Assembly (NCBI GenBank): GCA_003697135.1
Contig: RFGC01000022.1
Location: forward strand, 1-33,563
DNA: 33,563 nt
Direction of reading: 5' to 3'
Source: Acidobacteriota bacterium
Lineage (GTDB): Bacteria > Acidobacteriota > Blastocatellia > Pyrinomonadales > Pyrinomonadaceae
The notes under the pieces: model-generated
What the model was told of the DNA's origin: nothing
The model's input: only the letters and a program-made list of their open reading frames with translations
Databases searched by the model: none
Position numbers and translations under genes: made by a program
In this document: in pieces, positions 22,184 through 29,279 of the stretch
How the letters are laid out: every line of letters begins with the position of its first letter
How positions within the stretch are numbered: the stretch's first letter is position 1

Positions 22184-22212
22184 ATTATGTCTAATTAAAA
22201 AAAACTTTGCAA
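22184..22212 (-). promoter_or_regulatory. Candidate promoter of the three-hairpin RNA
   Basis: On the minus strand TTGCAA (22207-22212, 4 of 6) is followed after exactly 17 bp by CATAAT (22184-22189, 5 of 6). The expected transcription start, about 22177, coincides with the first base pair of hairpin 1. Confidence 0.5.
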
Positions 22213-22225
22213 GCCTGCAGGCAAA
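22197..22225 (-). terminator. Possible intrinsic terminator of the lipocalin-like gene
   Basis: TTTGC (22206-22210) and GCAAA (22221-22225) enclose the palindrome-rich CCTGCAGG and are followed on the minus strand by a run of eight T (22197-22204). The stem is short. It lies about 80 bp beyond the stop at 22306 and overlaps the -35 of the candidate RNA. Confidence 0.4.
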
Positions 22226-22305
22226 TAGAAAACTCATGTAAATAATTTTTTTGAGCAAAACTAGAAGTCCAGAAATATGCCCAAAAAGAGAATCATGAAC
22301 GATCT

Positions 22306-23475
22306 TCAAGTTTTGATAAACTCATTTCCCATCAAGAAAAATGCTAGGTTAGGTCTTTCGTGTGAACGGTCATAGCCCACAAGCTCGACATATGCTCTGC
22401 CGTTGCAAGGCGCGCCCTTAACTTCACAAGCACCTTCCCAATAAACAATCATGGTCGTTCCACGGGTATCTAGTTCTTGATCCTGCAAAAATGGAGTCAC
22501 AGTTAGATCGAGGTTGAATTTTGGAACCTTTACGCGCCATCCGCTTGGATATTTCGCTCCTGTGTTCGGCGAAGTCCATGAACCCAAAACCTCTATGCTG
22601 AATTCGCCGAAATCTAAAAAGTAAGAATTTCCATTCTCATCAACAAAAGTTCCGCAAGAAAATTCAGACACGCGATCTTTGCTATCTCGAAGCTGATAGC
22701 ACATCAGTTCCGTACTGTTTTCAAGTTGAATTGAAAACCAATCCCAACCTTTTTGTTTTTCGGTCGGAAACCATGTCCCGAATTCCCTATCCATCCACGC
22801 CGAGCCACTGAAATGTTCAACACTGCCCGCTTTGCTTATGAAACCGTCAACTTTCATTCTGGTATAACTGAAATACCTCGAAGCTTGCCCTTCGTCTTTG
22901 AAAGATACCCCGTCTTGATTTCTGCCGTTCAAGACAACCCTTTTAGTCGGCGTCAGCGTGGCTTCAAAACTGATATTGCCAAGCGAAGCCTTGAGAATGT
23001 GATCGCCGTTTGATTCTCTTAAAGACCAGTCACCAAGCCGAACATAAAAATTTTTTTCGCTTGCTACTGCAGGAAAATCTAGCAAACCGTTTGCGCTTTT
23101 GCGATGAGCGTATCGAAATCTTTTTTTCTCAATATCTGTAATCGCAAAATGAGCGAAATAAAGCGGATTCCCGAAGAGTCTAAGCGGAACGACGCTGAAT
23201 TTGTCAAGATCAGTGCGACGCTTGAAAAAGACAAGCTCAAAACCGAAATTTTTGCCTGAATCAGTCGCGCAATGTCCCGTGTAATACCACCACTCGGTTT
23301 GAGCGCTGCCGTGCGCGGCTAAATCTTTCGGAAGTTCAACTGGCTTATACTCGCTTCCGTCTCTTAGGTTTTCAGGCTTTCCTACTATTGTCTCTGCCAC
23401 CGTCTCAAAAAACGACGCGGCAGTTTCCTCAAAATTTCTCAAAATGTCCTCAAAATCAAAAAAATCCCTTCCCAT
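22306..23475 (-). CDS. AttH/CrtC-like (carotenoid 1,2-hydratase-type) lipocalin-fold protein
   Basis: A 389-residue member of the AttH/CrtC superfamily, two lipocalin-like barrels in tandem. The family signature HGSAQTEWWYYTGH lies at about residues 56-69. GFELVFFKRR follows, then FAHFAITD, and SAWMDREFGTWF with GWDWFSIQLENS in the central region. The C-terminal segment IVYWEGACEV precedes a GRAYVELVGY block. Relatives are annotated as predicted secreted hydrolases or hydroxyneurosporene synthase-like proteins acting on lipids or carotenoids. This protein has no evident signal peptide: it opens with a charged, acidic and aromatic helix, so it may be cytoplasmic. AGGGAG upstream of the ATG supports the start. 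No carotenoid genes lie nearby, so the substrate is unknown. Confidence 0.8.
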   Translation of the reverse strand: MGRDFFDFEDILRNFEETAASFFETVAETIVGKPENLRDGSEYKPVELPKDLAAHGSAQTEWWYYTGHCATDSGKNFGFELVFFKRRTDLDKFSVVPLRLFGNPLYFAHFAITDIEKKRFRYAHRKSANGLLDFPAVASEKNFYVRLGDWSLRESNGDHILKASLGNISFEATLTPTKRVVLNGRNQDGVSFKDEGQASRYFSYTRMKVDGFISKAGSVEHFSGSAWMDREFGTWFPTEKQKGWDWFSIQLENSTELMCYQLRDSKDRVSEFSCGTFVDENGNSYFLDFGEFSIEVLGSWTSPNTGAKYPSGWRVKVPKFNLDLTVTPFLQDQELDTRGTTMIVYWEGACEVKGAPCNGRAYVELVGYDRSHERPNLAFFLMGNEFIKT

Positions 23476-23661
23476 GTTCGTTCATCTCCCTGCCTATAAT
23501 TTCTCATTTTTCCTAATCGAAATCAAACGCCCTAAAAACTTACACTTTAGCGATTTACAAACATGGATAATCATTCGGTTAATCTGTTTTGATAAAACAT
23601 CTTCCAAAGATGTAAAATGATGAAAGCTCAAGAATTAAAAACACTCGGAGGCTTTTTAAGT

Positions 23662-24075
23662 ATGAGACTTTCAGTGGCAAAATTCTATAGCTTCTTGATA
23701 CTTACAGCAATTTTAACTTTTGGATGTAGCAATACTCAACAAACTGAAAAAACCGATGCCAATGCAAACACAGTTAAAGTTTCGACATCAGAAAAAGACC
23801 TGCCACCGGGATTTTCGACAAGTCCACTTCCGACTCAAGGGGAAACGCCGGGAATACCCGCTCCAAACGCTGTCAATAGCGTTCCGAAAGGAGCGACACC
23901 AACTCCCGGAATACCTGATCCAAAAGAACTCAGTAAACCGTTCAAACCCGGCAAAACTCCAACTCCCGGAATTCCAGACGAGGAAACCTTAAGACGACAA
24001 CTAAACACGCCTGTTGATCCGAGCATAGTTAATCAGCCGTCTTCAAACCAGCGAAAGCAGGAAAGAGATGAGTAG
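23662..24075 (+). CDS. Proline/threonine-rich lipoprotein with TPGIP repeats
   Basis: About 137 residues from the chosen start. The N-terminal signal ends in a lipobox (ILTFGC), so the Cys should be lipidated after cleavage. The mature chain is disordered and contains three TPGIP motifs: GETPGIPAPN, TPTPGIPDPKEL and TPTPGIPDEETL. They are spaced by about 25 residues and also visible as DNA repeats (ACTCCCGGAAT). The tail is charged. The function is unknown; such chains usually span the periplasm or decorate the envelope. An upstream in-frame ATG exists at 23617, but the start at 23662 is preceded by GGAGG and begins directly with the signal (MRLSVAKFYS). Confidence 0.75.
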   Translation: MRLSVAKFYSFLILTAILTFGCSNTQQTEKTDANANTVKVSTSEKDLPPGFSTSPLPTQGETPGIPAPNAVNSVPKGATPTPGIPDPKELSKPFKPGKTPTPGIPDEETLRRQLNTPVDPSIVNQPSSNQRKQERDE

Positions 24076-24160
24076 CGAAACTTGATGCGCAAAGTGCGAA
24101 CCAAAGACGTGAAGCAAAGCATTATCAAGGTAACTAGGTAATCAGTTTGAAGCGTGAAGG

Positions 24161-24775
24161 CTATATTTCATGCCTGTTTGCTAGTGCTTTGTCCATTGTA
24201 ACTTCGTCCACGAATTCAAGATCGCTTCCTACGGGCATTCCCATTGCTATTCGAGTAACTTTAACTCCTAAAGGCTTCAAAAGTCCCGCTATGTAATGCG
24301 CTGTTGCCTCACCTTCGGCAGTCGGATTTGTTGCAAGTATAACTTCTCGAACCTTTACACCCTTGTTGTTTTCCGGCTTCAATCTCGGAAAAAGATTTGC
24401 AAGCTTCAAGTCCTCAGGCCCTATCCTTCTCAATGGCGAAAGCGCACCATGCAAAATGTGATAAAGACCTTTGTAGGAGCGAGTTTTCTCAATTGCAACC
24501 AGATTATAAGGCTCTTCAACTACACAAATCATCGAACGATCGCGACTTGGAGAACTACAGTAAAAACACGGATCAACATCCGTTAGATTGTTGCAAACAG
24601 AGCAAAAAACTATTTTTTCTTTAACCTCTAGCAAACTCTTTGCGAACCGCTCTACATCAGCTTTCGGACGGCGCAATATGAAAAAAGCTAGTCTCTGAGC
24701 ATTCTTCTGCCCAATTCCGGGAAGTTTTTTGAACTCATCTATCAGCCTAGCTACTGGCTCGGCATATTCTAACAT
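24161..24775 (-). CDS. recR: Recombination mediator RecR
   Basis: A 204-residue RecR, which with RecO/RecF loads RecA at gaps. The N-terminal helix-hairpin-helix is [21 protein letters not shown] (about 13-33). The zinc motif has four Cys ([18 protein letters not shown], about 57-74). The TOPRIM domain carries [25 protein letters not shown] and [17 protein letters not shown]. The C-terminal Walker-like segment is [19 protein letters not shown]. The length is normal. It lies 68 bp downstream of ybaB in the common ybaB-recR arrangement; dnaX, often the first gene of that set, is missing here. GGAAG precedes the ATG. Confidence 0.97.
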   Translation of the reverse strand: MLEYAEPVARLIDEFKKLPGIGQKNAQRLAFFILRRPKADVERFAKSLLEVKEKIVFCSVCNNLTDVDPCFYCSSPSRDRSMICVVEEPYNLVAIEKTRSYKGLYHILHGALSPLRRIGPEDLKLANLFPRLKPENNKGVKVREVILATNPTAEGEATAHYIAGLLKPLGVKVTRIAMGMPVGSDLEFVDEVTMDKALANRHEI

Positions 24776-24843
24776 TTTCTTCCGCTAGACTACCTCTTAC
24801 CTGCTTGAACAATCTGAATCAACTCCGAGATTAAACTTGTAAA

Positions 24844-25152
24844 CTAAAATCCAAGGCCCGGTGGTAGTAAACCGCCGATCTGGCTTTTGAGTTTCTCCTC
24901 GACTTTGCGCCTTGCTTCATTGATCGCTGCAGTTACCAAGTCCTGAATCATCTCAACATCACCGTCTTTTACCAGATCAGGTGAGATTTTAAGTTCCAAA
25001 AGCTCAAAATCGCCTCGCATCTTGACGTTTACAACGCCTCCACCAACCGATGCATCAACCACCGTGTTTTTCATCTGTTTTGCCATCTCTTCCTGAAGCT
25101 TCTGAGCCTGCTTTATCATCGCATTGAAATCGAATCCTCGTGGAAAATTCAT
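24844..25152 (-). CDS. ybaB: YbaB/EbfC family nucleoid-associated protein
   Basis: A 102-residue DNA-binding protein of the YbaB/EbfC family, which forms dimers with helical pincers that bind DNA nonspecifically. Typical segments are AMIKQAQKLQEEMAKQM (first helix), VVDASVGGGVVNVKMRGDFELLELKISPDLV (central sheet) and MIQDLVTAAINEARRKVEEK (second helix), with a Gly/Pro-rich tail (GGLLPPGLGF). It has a consensus AAAGGAG site 6-7 bp before the ATG. Upstream partner of recR and divergent from murA. Confidence 0.95.
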   Translation of the reverse strand: MNFPRGFDFNAMIKQAQKLQEEMAKQMKNTVVDASVGGGVVNVKMRGDFELLELKISPDLVKDGDVEMIQDLVTAAINEARRKVEEKLKSQIGGLLPPGLGF

Positions 25153-25230
25153 CTTTTACTCCTTTCTCAAAAAGTCCTGAAATAATCCTATATTTGAAAA
25201 TAGCAAAACGCAAAGCCATCTATAATGATT

Positions 25231-25258
25231 TTGACTTGGTAAATTTTGCTGTGATAAC
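25231..25258 (+). promoter_or_regulatory. Promoter of murA
   Basis: TTGACT (25231-25236, 5 of 6), a 16-bp spacer and GATAAC (25253-25258, 4 of 6). Transcription would start near 25265, about 30 nt before the murA ATG. Confidence 0.45.
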
Positions 25259-25294
25259 ATTCGCTTGTAATTTTCATAAGGCAAGTTTTTAGGT

Positions 25295-26599
25295 ATGGAC
25301 AAATTTTTAATTCGCGGTGGAAGGCAACTCAAAGGAAAAGTTTCAATAAGTGGTGCGAAAAATTCGGCTTTGCCTTGCATGGCAGCAGCGCTTTTAACGC
25401 CTGAGACGGTGATTCTGCACAATGTGCCTTACGTTAGAGATTTGATCACGCAAAGAAGGCTTTTAGAAGATTTAGGAGCGACGGTTTTAACGCCGGAACT
25501 TCGCACGCATAAGATAAATGCCGCAAATGTGAATGTATTTGAAGCGCCGTATCATTTAGTCAAAACGATGCGTGCAAGCGTTTTGGTTCTGGGTCCGCTT
25601 CTCGCAAGATTTGGTAAGGCAAAAGTTTCGCTCCCCGGTGGCTGTGCCATAGGCTTAAGACCTATTGATCTGCATTTGAAAGCCTTCGAGGCTATGGGAG
25701 CTTCCATCGAGATAGAAGCCGGAAACGTTGTAGCCGAAGCGCCAAAAGGAAGGCTAAAAGGAGCAGAAATCTATTTTGAAAAGGTCACGGTTACAGGGAC
25801 TGAAAACGTTATGATGGCGGCGACTTTAGCCGAGGGCAAAACCGTTTTGCTCAATGCCGCTCGTGAACCTGAAGTTTCCGATCTGGCAGAGCTTTTGAAC
25901 AAAATGGGAGCTAGGATAAAAGGCGCCGGGACTGAAAAGATTGAGATTGAAGGCGTCGAGGGTTTGTCGGGCGCTGAGCATACGATAATTCCCGATAGAA
26001 TCGAGACCGGAACATACATTGTTGCCGCGGCAATAACAGGCGGTGAAGTTGAAATCACAAATTGCCAACCCAAACACCTTGAAGCCGTGATAAGCAAGCT
26101 AAAAGAAACAGGCGTGCAGATAGAAGAATTAAATCCAAGCACTCTTTTTGTGAAATGCGACGTTGAAAACCTTCGCTCCAAGGACGTTATAACCGAGCCT
26201 TATCCTTGTTTTCCTACAGACATGCAAGCACAATTCATGGCTTTGATGACTCAAGCAAACGGTATTTCCAAAATCACGGAAACTATTTTTGAAAATCGCT
26301 TCATTCATGCCGCTGAATTAAATAGACTTGGGGCGAAAATAGAGATAAACGGTAAAACCGCTATAGTCTATGGAAAAACGAAACTCTCCGGCGCGCCCGT
26401 AATAGCTTCTGATTTAAGGGCTTCTGCTTCACTTGTCATTGCGGCTCTTTGTGCTTCAGGCGAAACTTTGATTGATCGCGTCTATCATATTGACAGAGGC
26501 TACGAAAACGTGGTCAACAAACTCCGTTCTCTCGGTGCGGATATAGAAAGAATAACGACAAGCTCGGTTAATTTTGTTGAAGAAGCCAAGATAACTTAA
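25295..26599 (+). CDS. murA: UDP-N-acetylglucosamine 1-carboxyvinyltransferase
   Basis: Catalyses the first committed step of peptidoglycan synthesis, transferring enolpyruvate from PEP to UDP-GlcNAc. It has 434 residues, a normal length. Conserved elements are ISGAKNSALPCMAAALL (substrate Lys-Asn, about residues 19-35), VLGPLLARFG and LPGGCAIGLRPIDLHL. The last holds the catalytic Cys, the fosfomycin target, so the enzyme is predicted sensitive; many resistant MurA proteins have Asp there. FPTDMQAQFMALMTQANG and the final RGYENVVNKLRSLGADIERI match the family. Divergent from ybaB-recR and followed 47 bp later by the HIT gene. Confidence 0.97.
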   Translation: MDKFLIRGGRQLKGKVSISGAKNSALPCMAAALLTPETVILHNVPYVRDLITQRRLLEDLGATVLTPELRTHKINAANVNVFEAPYHLVKTMRASVLVLGPLLARFGKAKVSLPGGCAIGLRPIDLHLKAFEAMGASIEIEAGNVVAEAPKGRLKGAEIYFEKVTVTGTENVMMAATLAEGKTVLLNAAREPEVSDLAELLNKMGARIKGAGTEKIEIEGVEGLSGAEHTIIPDRIETGTYIVAAAITGGEVEITNCQPKHLEAVISKLKETGVQIEELNPSTLFVKCDVENLRSKDVITEPYPCFPTDMQAQFMALMTQANGISKITETIFENRFIHAAELNRLGAKIEINGKTAIVYGKTKLSGAPVIASDLRASASLVIAALCASGETLIDRVYHIDRGYENVVNKLRSLGADIERITTSSVNFVEEAKIT

Positions 26600-26646
26600 A
26601 CTGAGACTTTGAGTTGAGATTACACTAGAAAAAGACACGACAGACT

Positions 26647-26991
26647 ATGAAAAACTGCATATTTTGCAAGATAATTTCCGGTGATTTACCTTCTTCCAAA
26701 GTTTTTGAAGATGAAACCTGTGTGGCTTTTAAGGATATTCATCCGCAAGCTCCTTTTCATGTTTTGATTGTGCCACGCGAGCATTTTGATTCGCTCGACA
26801 AAGCAGAAGAAAAGCACAAAGAAACACTTGGACATCTGCTCTTAACTGCCGCAGAAATCGCAAGACGCGAAGGTTTTAGTCAGAAAGGCTATCGCGTTGT
26901 GATCAACACAAATGCTGACGGTGGTCAGACGGTTTTTCATCTGCACGTCCACCTTTTAGCAGGAAGAATATTCGTTTTTCCGCCAGGATAA
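26647..26991 (+). CDS. HIT family protein (HINT-type purine nucleoside phosphoramidase)
   Basis: A 114-residue histidine-triad nucleotide hydrolase. The start NCIFCKIISGDLPSSKVFED, the strand FHVLIVPREHFDSL and the C-terminal FHLHVHLLAGR with the HxHxH triad are diagnostic of the HINT branch, which hydrolyses AMP-lysine-type phosphoramidates. The end FVFPPG corresponds to the usual WPPG tail. Bacterial homologues are small and cytosolic. It lies between murA and a TPR lipoprotein on the same strand, probably co-transcribed with murA. Confidence 0.93.
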   Translation: MKNCIFCKIISGDLPSSKVFEDETCVAFKDIHPQAPFHVLIVPREHFDSLDKAEEKHKETLGHLLLTAAEIARREGFSQKGYRVVINTNADGGQTVFHLHVHLLAGRIFVFPPG

Positions 26992-26994
26992 GTT

Positions 26995-27000
26995 TATAAT
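26995..27000 (+). promoter_or_regulatory. Perfect -10 box before the TPR lipoprotein
   Basis: TATAAT just after the HIT stop codon. No good -35 is present 16-18 bp upstream (TTCGTT at best), so this internal promoter is uncertain. Confidence 0.35.
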
Positions 27001-27018
27001 TTGAATTACCTGCTCAAA

Positions 27019-27912
27019 ATGTCTAACAGAAAAACAATGTCTGGTAAAAAACTCTTAATTTTCTTGCTCGTTTTTGCAAGCCTTTTTCTGGCGGCTTGTG
27101 GCAACAATCAAACATCTCTAGAACCTCAGGTTGAGAAAAAAGAACAACCAGCTACTAAATTCTCAAATGCCAACGAAGCACTGGAAGCTGGAAAAAAATG
27201 TCTCGATGAAGGCAAAATTGAGGAAGCCATAGAAAAGCTAAAAAAAGCTACAGAGCTTGATCCCGATCTTGCCGAAGCATATTTTCAACTGGGAATTGCT
27301 TTATCTTTGAAAGAAAGCGAAGAAGGCATCAAAATGAATCTGTCTCTAACACCCAAAAACGAGAAACTCAAAGAAGGCAAACCTGTAATTCTCACCGAAG
27401 CAGACAAAGCCTTCGAGATGGCCGCAAAAGCTTACAAAAAACTCACGGAAAAAGAACCTGAAAACGCAGAAGCATTTTTCAATCTTGGCAGAGCATACAA
27501 CAAGATTCAGATGGATGAAGAAGCCGAAAAAGCCCTAAGGCAAGCCGTGAAACTCCGTCCCGACGATACTGACTACCAAATAGAATTAGGAGCTATTTTG
27601 ATAAAACTTGCAAAATATGATGAAGCAGTTAAAGTTTTGAAGAAAGCACTGGAAATAGATCAAGATAACCTGCGCGCAGCTGATCTCCTAGAGAAGGCAG
27701 AAGCAGGAAAAAAGCGTATTGAGTTTGGATTAAAGCCGAAGCCTTTACCCACTAGACCACTTGAAGCGGCAGAAGAAGAAATAAGCTCCGAAAAATCCGA
27801 AACGGAAAATGCAGAAGGTCAAGAGGCGGGAAAAAATGCCGATGAGTCAAAACCTAGCTCTCAACCTACACCTAAAACTCAAACAAATACACAACCTTCT
27901 ACGAAGCAATAA
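27019..27912 (+). CDS. TPR-repeat lipoprotein
   Basis: About 297 residues. The lipoprotein signal ends at LFLAAC, giving a lipidated Cys and a mature envelope protein. Tetratricopeptide repeats follow: ANEALEAGKKCLDEGKIEEA with EKLKKATELDPDLAEAYFQL, a second after an insertion (KKLTEKEPENAEAFFNLGRA) and two more (ALRQAVKLRPDDTDYQIELG, VLKKALEIDQDNLRAADLL). The C-terminal 60 residues are low complexity, rich in Glu, Ser, Thr, Pro and Gln. TPR lipoproteins act as protein-protein scaffolds; no partner can be named. The open frame starts with a TTG at 27001, but ATGs at 27019 and 27037 both give a sensible signal peptide and neither has a clear ribosome site. Confidence 0.8.
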   Translation: MSNRKTMSGKKLLIFLLVFASLFLAACGNNQTSLEPQVEKKEQPATKFSNANEALEAGKKCLDEGKIEEAIEKLKKATELDPDLAEAYFQLGIALSLKESEEGIKMNLSLTPKNEKLKEGKPVILTEADKAFEMAAKAYKKLTEKEPENAEAFFNLGRAYNKIQMDEEAEKALRQAVKLRPDDTDYQIELGAILIKLAKYDEAVKVLKKALEIDQDNLRAADLLEKAEAGKKRIEFGLKPKPLPTRPLEAAEEEISSEKSETENAEGQEAGKNADESKPSSQPTPKTQTNTQPSTKQ

Positions 27913-27920
27913 CGAAACTT

Positions 27921-28907
27921 ATGAAAGATAGGCTCTTAAATTTTCTTGCTTGTCCTACATGTGGTGGAGATATTCTGATGCCATATGCAAGCAAGTATGA
28001 AGGAAGCGAAATAATGGAAGCAGTATTGTCATGCAAGAAATGCTTGCGCGAATACAAAGTCAAGCGCGGCATACCAAGATTTGTTGATATATCAAACATC
28101 GAGGAATCAAAAGCACAAACCGCTAGAAACTTCGGTTGGGAATGGGCTGTTTTTGACCAAATTGATGAAAAATACGAAGAGCAATTTTTAGGCTGGCTAC
28201 AGCCTGTGAAGCCTTCATTTTTTGAAGGAAAAGTTGTTCTCGAAGGAGGTTGCGGTAAAGGCAGGCATACTTTAATTACCGCAAAATGGGGTGCGAAAGA
28301 AGTTGTAGCAGTTGATTTAAGCGAGGCAGTTGAGGTAGCCTTTGAAAAAACCAGGCATCTTCCTAACGTCCACATAATACAAGCTGATATTTTCAAGCTA
28401 CCGCTAAAAAGGAAATTCGATTATGCTTTCAGTATCGGTGTTTTGCATCACACGCCATCGCCGAAGGAAGCTTTCATTGCACTAGCGTCGCGAGTCAAAG
28501 AAAACGGCGCAATTTCGGCTTGGGTCTATGGCGCTGAAAATAACCGATGGATTACAACGTTTGTTAATCCCATTCGCAAAAAAATAACCTCAAGAATGAA
28601 CCCTCGATTGCTTTATCATCTCTCAAAAATTCCTACAGTCTTGGTGTTTTCAGCCTCGAAATTCATCTATAAGCCTTTTGCTAACACCTTTCTTGGAAAA
28701 AATCTTTTCTACCGTGACTACATGCTTTACATAAGCCGCTTCGGTTGGCGAGAACAACACAGTATAGTTTTCGATCACCTGGTAGCGCCAATCGCCGAAT
28801 ATATCCCGCGTGAAGAATTTGAGAATTGGTGGAAAGCCATAAACGCAAAAGACGTGCAAATAACCTGGCATAACAAAAATTCTTGGTGCGGATTCGGGAG
28901 GCTTTGA
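27921..28907 (+). CDS. Trm112-like zinc-ribbon / SAM-dependent methyltransferase
   Basis: The protein has 328 residues. The N-terminal Trm112-like module (1-50) has two zinc knuckles, CPTCGG and CKKCLREY, and the typical RGIPRFVD. The class I methyltransferase domain follows, with VLEGGCGKGRHTL (motif I, about 110-122), VAVDLSEAV (acidic motif II), NVHIIQADIFKLPL and DYAFSIGVLHHTPSPKEAF (about 172-190). The C-terminal part (FVNPIRKKITSRM onward) includes a hydrophobic stretch and YRDYMLYISRFGWREQHSIVFD. Similar fusions are found near glycan or natural-product genes, but the substrate is not deducible. It starts 8 bp after the TPR lipoprotein and is probably in the same transcript. Confidence 0.85.
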   Translation: MKDRLLNFLACPTCGGDILMPYASKYEGSEIMEAVLSCKKCLREYKVKRGIPRFVDISNIEESKAQTARNFGWEWAVFDQIDEKYEEQFLGWLQPVKPSFFEGKVVLEGGCGKGRHTLITAKWGAKEVVAVDLSEAVEVAFEKTRHLPNVHIIQADIFKLPLKRKFDYAFSIGVLHHTPSPKEAFIALASRVKENGAISAWVYGAENNRWITTFVNPIRKKITSRMNPRLLYHLSKIPTVLVFSASKFIYKPFANTFLGKNLFYRDYMLYISRFGWREQHSIVFDHLVAPIAEYIPREEFENWWKAINAKDVQITWHNKNSWCGFGRL

Positions 28908-29146
28908 TACAAGCTACGTACTTACGAAATTTTGATGGTGTGGAAAAATTCTTACCGTTAGTAATAGCTGATCACAAGCCGATTATGAAATTGTGAAGTT
29001 TCCGCAGAATCAGATACACTAAAAAATAGTCGAAAGATTTGAAAAGCAGGCTTTAAGGCTTTCAGCAAGCAACATATTCAGATACTACCTTTTTTCTGCC
29101 GATTTTAATAGGTAGAATTTTAATGAGGGTTTTTAATATCAAACCA

Positions 29147-29209
29147 AAATCCGAAAACAACATAAATATCAATGCGCTGAATGGTTTATTTAGAAGCATT
29201 TTCGGATTT
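29147..29209. repeat. 11-bp perfect inverted repeat with nested inner stem
   Basis: AAATCCGAAAA (29147-29157) pairs with TTTTCGGATTT (29199-29209). Inside the 41-nt loop TAAATA (29163-29168) pairs with TATTTA (29187-29192). The outer arms are palindromic enough to form an extended hairpin on either strand. Possible leader structure or cruciform. Confidence 0.5.
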
Positions 29210-29236
29210 GAAAGATACATTTTGAGATTTTTCGAT

Positions 29237-29250
29237 ACTCCATTTGGAGT
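29237..29250 (+). promoter_or_regulatory. Small hairpin 30 bp before trmFO
   Basis: ACTCC (29237-29241), ATTT loop and GGAGT (29246-29250). The right arm contains GGAG but lies too far from the ATG to act directly as a ribosome site. It may affect leader folding. Confidence 0.3.
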
Positions 29251-29279
29251 CTCATTGATAGTTGTAGCCGAAAAGAAAA

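Larger units (their letters stand above)
28908..29279. other. Non-coding gap upstream of trmFO with inverted repeats
   Basis: No convincing gene in 372 bp. A minus-strand open frame (29062-29289) begins only at a TTG inside trmFO and is low-complexity and AT-rich, so I reject it. The gap holds a long inverted repeat (29147-29209) and a small hairpin near the trmFO start. Confidence 0.5.
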
